Source: Gallionellaceae bacterium | GTDB lineage: Bacteria > Pseudomonadota > Gammaproteobacteria > Burkholderiales > Gallionellaceae | DNA: 33,875 nt | Direction: 5' to 3' | Assembly (NCBI GenBank): GCA_030834965.1 | Contig: JAUQWW010000045.1 | Location: 1 to 33,875, forward strand | Shown here: piece after piece, positions 10,038 to 18,236 of the stretch | Numbering within the stretch: the first letter of the stretch is position 1 | Layout: the number at the start of each line of letters is the position of its first letter | Position numbers and translations under genes: made by a program | The notes under the pieces: model-generated | Seen by the model: the letters and a program-made list of their open reading frames with translations, nothing else | What the model was told of the DNA's origin: nothing | Database searches by the model: none

Positions 10038-10087
10038 GGCGCCGCCCTATGCACTACCCTTAAAAGTGGATGTGCCGGAACGACGCC
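10038..10087 (-). terminator. Candidate leader terminator (attenuator) of nirB
   Basis: In the minus-strand RNA, GGCGUC (10087-10082) can pair with GGCGCC (10043-10038, one G-U pair). Inside it, UUCC can pair with GGG and GCAC with GUGC. AUUUUAUU follows directly. The structure is imperfect, with a long apical loop, so it is weaker than the nrtA attenuator. The 5' arm overlaps ANTAR hairpin 2, so the two folds exclude each other, as in known NasR/NasT leaders. Confidence 0.55.
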
Positions 10088-10135
10088 TTTGTCGGTCTTA
10101 CTGTTTAACTTCCTGCCCGCCGTTGGGTCAGAAAG
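10081..10135 (-). promoter_or_regulatory. ANTAR (NasT) two-hairpin RNA target in the nirB leader
   Basis: Two adjacent hairpins in the minus-strand RNA. Hairpin 1 (10135-10109) pairs CUUUCUG with CAGGAAG and CCC with GGG around the hexaloop AACGGC. Hairpin 2 (10094-10081) pairs CGAC with GUCG around the hexaloop AAAGGC. Both loops have A at position 1 and G at position 4, the hallmark of RNAs bound by ANTAR proteins. The predicted sigma-54 start (about 10,144) puts hairpin 1 within about 10 bases of the 5' end. The same architecture recurs upstream of nrtA, and an ANTAR protein (NasT) is encoded at 18,237-18,812. Confidence 0.85.
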
Positions 10136-10154
10136 GTTGCTTAGTTATTGCTTC

Positions 10155-10170
10155 AGCAATTCCTGTGCCA
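10155..10170 (-). promoter_or_regulatory. Sigma-54 promoter of nirB-nirD-nasA
   Basis: The minus strand reads TGGCACAGGAATTGCT, a full match to TGGCAC-N5-TTGCW with the required GG-N10-GC spacing. Two NtrC-like dyads lie 40-80 bases upstream and an ANTAR leader follows. This gives the nir-nas operon its own start, separate from the nrt genes. Confidence 0.85.
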
Positions 10171-10210
10171 GCGAAATCAATGGGGAATTGGCTGGTTTTG
10201 AACGCCTGGC

Positions 10211-10248
10211 TGCATTGATTTGGTGCACTGCACCTAAAGTTTGGTGCA
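10211..10248. promoter_or_regulatory. NtrC-like binding sites upstream of nirB
   Basis: TGCATTGATTTGGTGCA at 10211-10227 matches the glnA-type NtrC site (TGCACTATTTTGGTGCA) at 14 of 17 positions. A second dyad, TGCACCTAAAGTTTGGTGCA at 10229-10248, has two perfect half-sites but is 3 bases too widely spaced. GGTGCA-C-TGCACC (10222-10234) is shared between them. Position relative to the -24 box (10170) suits an enhancer. Part of this lies between nrtD and the nirB promoter. Confidence 0.75.
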
Positions 10249-10279
10249 CAACACACTTTGCAGAAGACACGTTCCTTCC

Positions 10280-11074
10280 TCATGCAGCGACCCGATGCAC
10301 ATGCTTCTCATACAGGAAACGCAACACCTCGCCGCGCAAATGAACGTAGTGGGCGTCTTCTGCCAGAACCAAACGATTGCGTGGGCGGGGCAGCTTGACC
10401 TCAAGAATTTCGCCCACCGTCGCTGACGGGCCGTTGGTCATCATGATGATGCGATCCGACAGCAGCACCGCCTCATCGACGTCATGCGTCACCATCAGCA
10501 CCGTGCTGCCCAGTTCACTTGTGATGCGCATCAGTTCATCCTGCAAGTGGGCACGGGTCAGCGCATCCAGTGCGCCAAAGGGTTCGTCCATCAGCAGCAC
10601 TTTCGGCTCCATCGCCAGCGCGCGTGCAATGCCGACGCGCTGCTTCATACCGCCGGAAATTTCATTGGGGCGCTTGTCGCGGGCATGGCCCAAGCCCACC
10701 ATCTCGATGACTTTATCGGTACGCTTCATCAGCGTGGGCTTCATTTCCCTGGCGCCGAACACGCGCTCTACCGCCAGGTAAACATTGCCGAACACCGTCA
10801 GCCAGGGAAGCAGGGAATGATTTTGAAAAACGACCGCCCGCTCCGGACCTGGTCCCTTGATCTCCCGGTCTTCCAGCAATACGCAGCCGGTCGTGGCATT
10901 GAGCAAGCCGGCGATCAGGTTGAGAACGGTGGATTTGCCGCAACCTGAATGTCCGATGATGCTGACGAACTCGCCCTTGGCGATTCCGGCGTTGACGTTC
11001 GCCAGGGCCTGAAACGGGCCGCTCTTGGTATCAAAAATCACGTCTACGTGATCGACTGCAACATATGGTTTCAT
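10280..11074 (-). CDS. nrtD: Nitrate ABC transporter ATP-binding protein NrtD
   Basis: ATPase that powers nitrate/nitrite import with NrtA and NrtB on the cytoplasmic side of the membrane. The 264 residues contain Walker A GHSGCGKS (about residue 43), Q-loop FQNHSLLPW, signature [15 protein letters not shown], Walker [12 protein letters not shown] and the switch region VTHDVDEA. It belongs to the nitrate/sulfonate/taurine (NrtCD/SsuB/TauB) group. It lacks the extra C-terminal NrtA-like domain of cyanobacterial NrtC, and no nrtC gene is present, so NrtD probably works as a homodimer. The ATG at 11074 follows AGAGGAATGAG; the frame is open 8 codons further back. It is the last gene of the nrtA-nrtB-nrtD unit. 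Confidence 0.93.
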   Translation of the reverse strand: MKPYVAVDHVDVIFDTKSGPFQALANVNAGIAKGEFVSIIGHSGCGKSTVLNLIAGLLNATTGCVLLEDREIKGPGPERAVVFQNHSLLPWLTVFGNVYLAVERVFGAREMKPTLMKRTDKVIEMVGLGHARDKRPNEISGGMKQRVGIARALAMEPKVLLMDEPFGALDALTRAHLQDELMRITSELGSTVLMVTHDVDEAVLLSDRIIMMTNGPSATVGEILEVKLPRPRNRLVLAEDAHYVHLRGEVLRFLYEKHVHRVAA

Positions 11075-11107
11075 CTCATTCCTCTTTTTGTACGGCAATC
11101 AAAGCCG

Positions 11108-12055
11108 TTAGTTCTTGCGATAATCAAAACGGTTGGCAACCCATGCCATGCTCTGTTCCAGAACCAAACCAACCGTGCCCACCACAAAAATGGCGACGAT
11201 GATGTGTGCCATGTTCAAATTATTCCATTCGTCCCAAATCCAGAAGCCGATACCCACTCCGCCCGTCAGCATTTCTGCCGCGACGATGACCAGCCACGCG
11301 ATACCCAGTGCCAGCTTGGCACCGGTGACGACATAGGGCAACGCGGCAGGCAACAGGATTTTGGTGAATACTTTCCATTCCGACAGCTTGAGTACACGCG
11401 CCACGTTCAGATAATCCTGCGGCACACTCGCCACGCCCAGCGCAGTGTTAATCACCATCGGCCAGATGCTGGTGATAAAAATCACGAAGATCGCCGACGG
11501 ATCAGCCGCCTTGAACACCGCCAGACCGATCGGCAGCCAGGCCAGCGGTGAAACCGGGCGCAGCAAGCTGATGACGGGAGACACCATGCGCTGCAAGGCA
11601 TCGAAGCGGCCAATCAGGAAACCGAGCGGGATGCCTACCAGGGCAGCCAATCCGAACCCCTCAAAGACCCGCTGAAGCGAAGCCCATAGCTGCCAGCCGA
11701 TACCCTTGTCATTCAGCCCGCGGTCATAGAACGGATCGCTGAATATCTCCAATGCCGACAGCCACGTCGTGGTGGGCGAAGGCAAATATTCTGTCGTTTG
11801 CGACACGAATGCCCAGACGACAATCAGCAACAACAAACCCAGCGCAGGTGGCAGAACGGCATTTAATACCCCGTTCAGCAGCTTGCCCACGCGCCTGCCC
11901 GAGCTCAGGCTGATGCCCCCGGAATTTAGCTTGGCGCCATCCGCTTCAGGGATGGCCGCCAAGAATGGAACAGGCTGCGACGGCCGGCTTGCGTTCGCAT
12001 GTTCGTTGTTGGCGGGCAATGCCAGAGAATCGATGCTCATCACTTTAGTATTCAC
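11108..12055 (-). CDS. nrtB: Nitrate ABC transporter permease NrtB
   Basis: Inner-membrane permease for nitrate. Of 315 residues the first 70 are cytoplasmic and polar; then hydrophobic segments follow, for example AVLPPALGLLLLIVVWAFV, and the BPD permease EAA-type loop appears as LPAALPYVVTGAKLALGIAW near the C-terminus. The start codon is GTG at 12055, supported by GAGGAG six bases upstream; the next in-frame ATG is five codons downstream. The gap from nrtA is 24 bases, so the genes are co-transcribed. The nitrate specificity is inferred from the neighbours, because permease sequence alone does not separate nitrate from taurine or sulfonate. Confidence 0.92.
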   Translation of the reverse strand: MNTKVMSIDSLALPANNEHANASRPSQPVPFLAAIPEADGAKLNSGGISLSSGRRVGKLLNGVLNAVLPPALGLLLLIVVWAFVSQTTEYLPSPTTTWLSALEIFSDPFYDRGLNDKGIGWQLWASLQRVFEGFGLAALVGIPLGFLIGRFDALQRMVSPVISLLRPVSPLAWLPIGLAVFKAADPSAIFVIFITSIWPMVINTALGVASVPQDYLNVARVLKLSEWKVFTKILLPAALPYVVTGAKLALGIAWLVIVAAEMLTGGVGIGFWIWDEWNNLNMAHIIVAIFVVGTVGLVLEQSMAWVANRFDYRKN

Positions 12056-12079
12056 TGCTTTCTCCTCGTGAAATGCTTA

Positions 12080-13387
12080 TCAGGCGTGAACCTTGAAACC
12101 CCTGGCATAAGCGACAGCCTTGGCGGGATCAAATACCACACCGTCGAAAAGCTTTTCGGTTTTCATGGCGCTGGCAGGCACCGGAATACCCATGCTCTTG
12201 GCCACTTCGGTATACAACGGCACTTGATTGACTTGCCTGGCCACTGCGAGGTAATCGATGTCCTGCTTCAACAGACCCCAACGGCGGAACTGGGTCAAAA
12301 ACCATGCGCCATGCGAGTAGTAAGGAAAGTTGACCTGACCATCGTTGTAGAATTTCATGTAGTCGGGATCCTTCCATTTCTTGCCCAGGCCGTCTTCGTA
12401 ATTGCCCAGCATGCGGCCCTCAACTACCGGATCGGGCGCATTGACATAAGACTTGCTGGCGATAATGTCCGAAACCTTGGCGCGATTGCTCATGGTGTCG
12501 ATGTGTTTTGATGCATCCAGCACGGCGCGCATCAGTGCGCGGGTGGTATTCGGATACTTTTCGACGAATTCCCTGGTGGTGCCGAGCACCTTCTCGGGAT
12601 GGTCTTTCCAGATCGCCTGGGTGGTCGTTGCGGTAAAACCGATCTTGTCGGAGATGGCGCGCGCGTTCCAAGGTTCGCCCACACAATAACCATCCATATT
12701 GCCGATGCGCATGTTGGCCACCATCTGCGGCGGCGGAATGACGATATTCTTCACGTCGCTGAACGGGTTGATGTCATGCGCCGCCAGCCAGTAGTAAAGC
12801 CACATCGCATGAGTGCCGGTGGGGAAGGTCTGGGCAAAAGTGTATTCGCGCTTGTCGGTCATGATCAGCTTCTTCAGCGACTCGCCGGTCGTCGCACCCT
12901 TATCGCGCAGCTGATTGGAGAGGGTGATCGCCTGGCCGTTATGGTTCAGCCCCATCAGGATCGCCATGTCTTTCTTCTGGCTGCCAATACCCAGTTGCGC
13001 CCCATACATCATCCCGTACAGTGCATGGGATGCATCGAGTTCACCCATCACCAGCTTGTCGCGCACCGCCGCCCAGCTCGCTTCCTTGGATGGCGTGATA
13101 TTCAAACCGTATTTCTTGTCCAGCCCCAGTTCGTGTGCCATCACGACGCTGGCGCAATCAGTCAAGGGAATGAAGCCGACGGTCAAATCAGGTTTTTCCG
13201 GTGCATCCGAGCCCCCCGCCCAGGCAGCCGCACGCGTGCCCATAGGTACGAGTGACATGATTCCAGCTGCGCCCAGTATTGCACCGGTCTGCTTTATAAA
13301 CTTCCTCCGGCTGTTCTGCTCGGGAGCGCCATCCTCCGCAACAGCTGATTTTTTGTTACCAGCAACTTCCATTTCGGATTTTTCCAT
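12080..13387 (-). CDS. nrtA: Nitrate-binding protein NrtA, Tat-exported
   Basis: Periplasmic solute-binding protein that delivers nitrate (or nitrite) to NrtB/NrtD. The 435 residues begin with a polar stretch, then a twin-arginine motif SRRKFIK (Arg26-Arg27), a hydrophobic segment (AILGAAGIMSLVP) and an Ala-rich cleavage area, so export by Tat is predicted. The mature part matches the NrtA/CmpA/NasS family (VGFIPLTDCASVVMAHELGL near the start). I chose the ATG at 13387 (MEKSEMEV) because GGAG lies just upstream; the frame stays open to 13432, which would run into the leader. The export signal argues against it being the cytoplasmic sensor NasS, its close relative. It is the first gene of the nrt operon. 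Confidence 0.93.
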   Translation of the reverse strand: MEKSEMEVAGNKKSAVAEDGAPEQNSRRKFIKQTGAILGAAGIMSLVPMGTRAAAWAGGSDAPEKPDLTVGFIPLTDCASVVMAHELGLDKKYGLNITPSKEASWAAVRDKLVMGELDASHALYGMMYGAQLGIGSQKKDMAILMGLNHNGQAITLSNQLRDKGATTGESLKKLIMTDKREYTFAQTFPTGTHAMWLYYWLAAHDINPFSDVKNIVIPPPQMVANMRIGNMDGYCVGEPWNARAISDKIGFTATTTQAIWKDHPEKVLGTTREFVEKYPNTTRALMRAVLDASKHIDTMSNRAKVSDIIASKSYVNAPDPVVEGRMLGNYEDGLGKKWKDPDYMKFYNDGQVNFPYYSHGAWFLTQFRRWGLLKQDIDYLAVARQVNQVPLYTEVAKSMGIPVPASAMKTEKLFDGVVFDPAKAVAYARGFKVHA

Positions 13388-13437
13388 TTCCCGCTCTCCT
13401 TTCAAAAAAAATTCTCTGGGTGTCAAAAGCACGCAAT

Positions 13438-13475
13438 AAAAAAGCGTCCGACTGCGCGTGTACGCAGTGGAACGC
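13438..13475 (-). terminator. Leader terminator (attenuator) of nrtA
   Basis: In the minus-strand RNA, GCGUUCC-ACUGCG pairs with CGCAGU-C-GGACGC around the loop UACACG (13475-13444), with one bulge on each side. Six U residues follow (13443-13438). This is a strong intrinsic terminator placed about 50 bases before the nrtA start codon. Its 5' arm contains the 3' half of ANTAR hairpin 2, so NasT binding would prevent it from forming. Confidence 0.88.
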
Positions 13476-13508
13476 CTTTGTCCATTACTCCAAACCTTCG
13501 TTGGCCCG
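13469..13508 (-). promoter_or_regulatory. ANTAR (NasT) two-hairpin RNA target in the nrtA leader
   Basis: Hairpin 1 (13508-13491) pairs CGGGCC with GGUUUG (three G-U pairs) around the hexaloop AACGAA. Hairpin 2 (13483-13469) pairs GGAC with GUUCC (one bulged U) around AAAGGC. Both hexaloops have A1 and G4. The linker is 7 bases. Hairpin 2 shares the motif ACAAAGGCGT with the nirB leader. The predicted transcript start, about 13,512, lies immediately before hairpin 1. Confidence 0.85.
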
Positions 13509-13521
13509 TTGGTGCTTACTT

Positions 13522-13537
13522 TGCAACAGTCGTGCCA
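13522..13537 (-). promoter_or_regulatory. Sigma-54 promoter of nrtA-nrtB-nrtD
   Basis: The minus strand reads TGGCACGACTGTTGCA, a perfect TGGCACG-N4-TTGCA sequence with GG-N10-GC spacing. An NtrC-like site lies about 85-100 bases upstream of the -24 box and the ANTAR leader follows directly. Confidence 0.88.
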
Positions 13538-13587
13538 GGCATTTAAACCACACTTTATTGCTTGTTGCTCAATGCTCTAAGCTGGGC

Positions 13588-13638
13588 GCACTCAAACGAC
13601 CGAGTGAGTTTGAAGTGCTCACGCATTGCTTTGGTGCA
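13588..13638. promoter_or_regulatory. NtrC-like site and inverted repeat upstream of nrtA
   Basis: CGCATTGCTTTGGTGCA at 13622-13638 agrees with the NtrC consensus at 12 of 17 positions, with one perfect half-site (TTTGGTGCA). Between it and the promoter lies an inverted repeat, GCACTCAAAC (13588-13597) and GTTTGAAGTGC (13608-13618), of unknown role. The rest of this 416-base gap holds a GC-rich hairpin, GCCGCG/CGCGGC at 13716-13737, that could end the CHASE2 transcript, although no T-run follows it. Confidence 0.6.
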
Positions 13639-13803
13639 TGGTTTGCCCGAATCTGGGCATGGACTCATTTGTGTTGGCTCAAGCTTGAATCGGTGGTTGC
13701 AGTCCAGAAGGAAGCGCCGCGATCATCCAAACGCGGCATCCAGCGTGAACAATTCCAGTGCCGCAGTGTGTCGCCCAAAGGCAAATACGCGCCAGCCGCG
13801 CCG

Positions 13804-16338
13804 CTACGCCGGCTCGAAGCTCTCCACATCAGCAGAAGCAAGGGGGCGGCTGAAGAAATAACCTTGCGCATCGCCACATTCGACCTTGCGCAAGAACTGG
13901 AGCTGCCCTGCCTCCTCCACACCCTCGGCTACCACGTTCAGGCCAAGTTTATGGGCGAGGCCAATGGTCGAGGTGCAGATTTCCGCGTCATGGTAGTCGG
14001 TCTCAATATCGCGCACGAAAGATTTGTCGATCTTCAGACTGCTGATAGGGAACAGCTTGAGGTAGGCCAGAGAGGAGTGGCCGGTGCCGAAGTCATCCAG
14101 GGTCAGGGTGATGCCCATACTGCGGAGCGTGTTGAGAATTTTGATGCTGTGTTTAGGGTTTTTCATTGCTGCGGATTCGGTGATCTCCAGTTCCAGGTGT
14201 TCCGGCTCGAGCCGAGTCTCCCGGAGCACGCTTGCCACGAGCCCTGGCAGAGTGGGCTGCTCGAACTGGCGGGCCGACAGGTTGACTGCCACGCGCTTGA
14301 TGTGCGTAAGCCCGGCCGCGTGCCATGCCTGCATTTGCCGGCAGGCGGTGCGCAACACCCATTCGCCCAATGGCACGATCAGACCTGAGTTTTCCGCGAT
14401 GGGAATAAACAAGTCGGGGAGGAGGAGGCCGAGCACCGGATGATTCCAGCGTACCAGTGCTTCCACCGCAACCATATGTCCGGATTGCACGTTAATCTGC
14501 GGCTGGTAATACAGCACCAATTCATTCCGGGCCAGCGCCTGGTGCAACTGATTCTCCAGCAGCAGCCTATCCATCGCGCCGCGGCTCAGGTCAGGAGTAG
14601 ATTGGCAGTAGCTGTTGCGGCCTTGAGCCTTGGCATGATAGATGGCAGCGCCCGCATTTTTCAGCAGCGTCGCGACATCGCCGCCATCATTCGGATAAAC
14701 ACTGATGCCGATACTGGAAGTGACGTGCAGTTCGTGTCCCGCAATGTGATAGGGCTGAGCCAGCGCAAAAAGGATTTTTTCCGCAGATAGCACGACTGAA
14801 GCATCTTCCGCACCGTTGATGACAACGCCAAATTCGTCTCCGACCAGACGGGCGACGATATCCTTGGCCCGGACGTTTGATTTCAAGCGCTCGGTAACTT
14901 CCAGCAACATCTGGTCTCCCGTTTCGTGGCCCAGGGTATCGTTGATGGTATTGAAGTCGTCAAGATCGATCAGCAGAACGGCGAAGCTGCTATTAACCAT
15001 GCGGGCGCCTTCGATGGCATGGGCGATCTGTGTATGCAGGGCTAAGCGGTTGGGCAGCCGGGTCAGCGGGTCAACGTTGGCAAGGGCGTTAATTCTCGCC
15101 CTCTGTTCCTTATTCATGAGGCGCAGCGTACGCACGGTTTCCAGGACATTGCCGAACAGCACCACCAGCAGCGGCAGCAGCAGCGAACTTTCTTGCTTCA
15201 GCCAGTGGAGCAGGCTTAGATGGGCGGCATAAACGGCAAGTGCCGCACCCAGGCTGATTGCCGCACCGGCAGGCGCAGACCGGCTTGGCTGCCATATCAG
15301 CAGCAACGCAGGAATAAGCGCAATAAACAGCAACCCTGCTGTCCAGTACCAGCGCGGTGGAGTGAGGATGAGATTGTGCGCCAGTGCCTGATGGGCAATG
15401 GCCATTACGTAAAGACCGCTCATTTCGCCCACTGGTGTGAATACACGTTCCGCAAAGAAGGTGGTGCTGCCGATGAAAACTGTCTTACCGCGAAACGAGG
15501 CCGGATCCAGTTCATGGCCGGGCAACCCCAGCATCGCCTGCGCAACGCTGGAGAAGGGCATGGCCAGCACGGAGTTTGGATTCTTCGGGTAAAAGAGATG
15601 GACAGCGCCACCCTCGTCCGTCGGCCAGGAAAAGGAGCCGACCTGCATGGCATTTCCCGGCCTGTCGCGCACCTGCGGGTGTGGCGTTCCGGCGAAATGC
15701 GCAGCGACAGGCAGACTCGGAACAACCTGAGTGCCGAAGCGATGAAACAGCGGAAGGCGGCGCAGCGTGCCATCGCGATCCGCCTGCACGGACACCACAC
15801 CGATGCCTGCGTAACCGGGCGCGGGATGAGTGAATGCCGGCAGCGGCAACTGGATTGCTGGCCACGAGGTGGCGGGCAAACCCGGCGAAACCTCCCAAGC
15901 CAGTCCATGCAGATCGGTGAGCGCCTGCTCCTTGTCTGCGGGTTCGTTGCGTGCGTTGGCGGCAAGCACAACATTCGAGTTGCGTGCGATGGCTGCTCTC
16001 AGCCGCTCATCATCTTCCCGCGAATCGGCGAAGAGAATGTCGAACACCACGGCATGCGCGCCCATCTCGCCCAGGTAATCCAGGAGGAGCGCATAGGTGT
16101 CACGCTTGTACGGCCAGGACCCGAAAAACGGTTGCATGGCGCGCAGAGAAGAATCGTCGATATCTATGACCAGCGCATCCTGAAAGAAATGCTGTTGAGC
16201 AACCAGGTGCGCCTGGCTATCCAGTGTCAACGCATGCAGCCGCTGATACAGAGGGGTGAAGCTCAGCGCCCATGCCAGCGCCAGAGCAGTCAAGGGAATC
16301 CACAAGACATGGGTGAGTTTGGCGATCAGTGTCGACAT
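13804..16338 (-). CDS. CHASE2-GGDEF-EAL cyclic-di-GMP protein
   Basis: Membrane-bound signalling protein. The 844 residues show an N-terminal membrane helix, a periplasmic CHASE2 sensor (about 35-320, with SSLRAMQPFFGSWPYKRD and VVFDILFAD), a cluster of membrane helices (about 325-410), a GGDEF domain and a C-terminal EAL domain. The GGDEF motif reads VGDEF (Val499 replaces the first Gly), so cyclase activity is doubtful. The EAL domain looks intact: EAL (626-628), NLSARQF, ITES, DDFGTGHSS and VVAEGVE. Net phosphodiesterase activity is therefore the better guess. It starts 24 bases after the FecR/LysM gene, a common partner for CHASE2 proteins. Why it sits between nasT and the nitrate operon is unknown. 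Confidence 0.9.
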   Translation of the reverse strand: MSTLIAKLTHVLWIPLTALALAWALSFTPLYQRLHALTLDSQAHLVAQQHFFQDALVIDIDDSSLRAMQPFFGSWPYKRDTYALLLDYLGEMGAHAVVFDILFADSREDDERLRAAIARNSNVVLAANARNEPADKEQALTDLHGLAWEVSPGLPATSWPAIQLPLPAFTHPAPGYAGIGVVSVQADRDGTLRRLPLFHRFGTQVVPSLPVAAHFAGTPHPQVRDRPGNAMQVGSFSWPTDEGGAVHLFYPKNPNSVLAMPFSSVAQAMLGLPGHELDPASFRGKTVFIGSTTFFAERVFTPVGEMSGLYVMAIAHQALAHNLILTPPRWYWTAGLLFIALIPALLLIWQPSRSAPAGAAISLGAALAVYAAHLSLLHWLKQESSLLLPLLVVLFGNVLETVRTLRLMNKEQRARINALANVDPLTRLPNRLALHTQIAHAIEGARMVNSSFAVLLIDLDDFNTINDTLGHETGDQMLLEVTERLKSNVRAKDIVARLVGDEFGVVINGAEDASVVLSAEKILFALAQPYHIAGHELHVTSSIGISVYPNDGGDVATLLKNAGAAIYHAKAQGRNSYCQSTPDLSRGAMDRLLLENQLHQALARNELVLYYQPQINVQSGHMVAVEALVRWNHPVLGLLLPDLFIPIAENSGLIVPLGEWVLRTACRQMQAWHAAGLTHIKRVAVNLSARQFEQPTLPGLVASVLRETRLEPEHLELEITESAAMKNPKHSIKILNTLRSMGITLTLDDFGTGHSSLAYLKLFPISSLKIDKSFVRDIETDYHDAEICTSTIGLAHKLGLNVVAEGVEEAGQLQFLRKVECGDAQGYFFSRPLASADVESFEPA

Positions 16339-16362
16339 GGCGTGGGCTTCCGCGGAGCGGGT

Positions 16363-18003
16363 TTACAGAGCGAGGGGCACCAGCAGCAGTAGCAGCGGCC
16401 ACCAGTTGGTCGCGGCCGGCACTTCCATTTTCTGCACAGGCCCGAAGGGACCGGCAAAGCCTTCGGCGTCGATGGTTTTGACGCGCAGATAGTAGGCGCC
16501 GAGCTCCGGACGGTCGATCTGACTCTGGTTGATGTTCAGCACATTGTCCATGATCGGTTGCGCGAAGTCGGGTTCGCGCGCCACTTGAATCTGAAATCTT
16601 TCGCCTGCTTCGCCGGCGCGCCAGCGGAACAGCAGCCGCTTGTCGTCGATCTGCGGCGCTTCAAGTTGCGGACTTTCGGGAATCTTGCGCTGTGTGAAGG
16701 ATTGCACATCGCTGTAAGGGCCCTGATCCTGCCCGGCAGCGATGGAGGCGACGCGCCAGTAGTATTGCCCCGGTGCGAGAGGGAGCGCAAGCTCGCTTTT
16801 CGGGTGTGCCGGCAAATCGGCCAGCCGCTCGGAAAAATCGGATTTTGCCGCCAATTGCACATGGTATGACTGAGCCGCAGTGGAGTCGCTCCAGCGCAAT
16901 ATTGCCTGAGGGCCGTAAACTTTCTGGCCATGTTGCGGCGCGCTGATGAATGGTGGCTCCGGGCGCGCCTTGAGCGTGAATTCCCGGTCGGCATTCAGAC
17001 CTTCCAGGCCGTGGCTATCGATCGCGCGCACGCGCAGCACATAGCGTCCATCCGGCAAGTCCGGCCATTTCGCGGCACTGCCCTGGAACACGCCTTCCAG
17101 GAGCAGACGCTCGAATGAGCGATCCGCAAACACCTGGGCATGGTAGCGCTCGGCGCCCGCTGCGGCGGGCCATTCGAAACGCAGAGGGACACGCTGCAAC
17201 ACCTTGGGCACCAGATTCAAGTCAGGCGCCGGCGCAAGCGCTTGCGGGGCCCCGGGTGCCTCGCCCGGCGCAGCCAGCGTGCCAAAACCGGCCAGTACTT
17301 TTACTGCCTTCCCGGATGTCCCGCTGGCCTGCACGACACCGTCGAGCACTTCACTGCGTGAGACCTGATCGGCATCGCTCACATGGGCGCGAAAATTGGT
17401 GCCGCGCACCGCCAGATTGAGCGCGCGTGATTTGATTTCATAGCGTGCTGAGGGTTTCTGCTGCTCCGCTACCCGTGTGTCCAAGCTGCCATGGTGCAAT
17501 TCGATGACCGTCTGGGCCATGCCCGTTTTGCCCAACAAAATCATTTCCGTCAAGCTCACATGCGTGTTCTGGGTGAGCAAGAGGCGTGATCCATCCACAA
17601 AACGCACGGACAAGCTGGCGTCGGCACCAGTCTCGATCACGTCACCCACCTCCAGGCGCATGCCTACGGCCAGGTCTTGAGGGCCGCCTTTCTTTGGGGT
17701 GTGCGTGACATTGCCACGGATGTAGATGACTTCAGCGATGGCGGCTTCACGCTTCAGCAGCGCAATCGGCAGGCGCAGTCTGGTGCCGGGCATCAGCCGC
17801 TTCGGGTCGCGCACGCGATTGAGCGTTTGCAGTTTGGGCCAGTCGTTGGGATGGGCGAAATAGTCTGCTGCAATACCGATCAGCGTATCGCCGGGCTTTA
17901 CCCCATACAGCCACTCATGCTCAGATGCAGCGGCTGGGCAGGCAAGCTGCAAGCCCAAGGCGAGCAGGGTGGCGCAGCGCAAGAGATTAAGCACATGCAG
18001 CAT
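16363..18003 (-). CDS. LysM and FecR domain envelope protein
   Basis: A 546-residue exported protein. Seen: a signal peptide ending near CPAAAS, a LysM domain (about residues 30-80, GVKPGDTLIGIAADYF), a FecR-like domain (about 95-215, GDVIETGADASLSVRFVDGS), three fibronectin-III-like segments with repeated LRFEW/YHVQLA-type strands (about 240-520), and a C-terminal hydrophobic anchor (WWPLLLLLVPLAL). FecR-family domains pass envelope signals; here no sigma factor is adjacent, so the likely partner is the CHASE2 protein 24 bases downstream. Substrate and signal are unknown. A weak -10-like TATAAA at 18040-18045 lies upstream on this strand. Confidence 0.85.
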   Translation of the reverse strand: MLHVLNLLRCATLLALGLQLACPAAASEHEWLYGVKPGDTLIGIAADYFAHPNDWPKLQTLNRVRDPKRLMPGTRLRLPIALLKREAAIAEVIYIRGNVTHTPKKGGPQDLAVGMRLEVGDVIETGADASLSVRFVDGSRLLLTQNTHVSLTEMILLGKTGMAQTVIELHHGSLDTRVAEQQKPSARYEIKSRALNLAVRGTNFRAHVSDADQVSRSEVLDGVVQASGTSGKAVKVLAGFGTLAAPGEAPGAPQALAPAPDLNLVPKVLQRVPLRFEWPAAAGAERYHAQVFADRSFERLLLEGVFQGSAAKWPDLPDGRYVLRVRAIDSHGLEGLNADREFTLKARPEPPFISAPQHGQKVYGPQAILRWSDSTAAQSYHVQLAAKSDFSERLADLPAHPKSELALPLAPGQYYWRVASIAAGQDQGPYSDVQSFTQRKIPESPQLEAPQIDDKRLLFRWRAGEAGERFQIQVAREPDFAQPIMDNVLNINQSQIDRPELGAYYLRVKTIDAEGFAGPFGPVQKMEVPAATNWWPLLLLLVPLAL

Positions 18004-18236
18004 GGCTGTCCCCTAATGAGTGCGGGTAAGCGGCGAATTTTTATACTGTAATTGAACATTCGGACTGCGCGCAAGGTAATTTAGAGGGGTACTTCCGTAA
18101 ATCAAGCGAAGAAACGTTATAGGGTCCCCTCAAAAAACTACATTTGAGCAACCGCACCGCGGTTTTTATAGACGCAATTCGCCTTTCGAATTTCAGTCGC
18201 CATGTTTGAAACGGTGTGATTCGACGCTCGATTTTT
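18004..18236. other. 233-base gap with unexplained hairpins
   Basis: No gene was found here. On the plus strand, AACCGC-ACC-GCGGTT followed by TTT (18150-18167) looks like an intrinsic terminator, although no plus-strand gene precedes it. An inverted repeat GAGGGG / CCCCTC lies at about 18083-18131. A small plus-strand RNA ending at about 18167 is possible. The promoter of the FecR gene must also lie here. Confidence 0.4.

Noticed and set aside
12080-13387. Assigning the NrtA-like gene as NasS
   Set aside because: A twin-arginine export signal and linkage to nrtB-nrtD show a periplasmic transport protein, not a cytoplasmic sensor.
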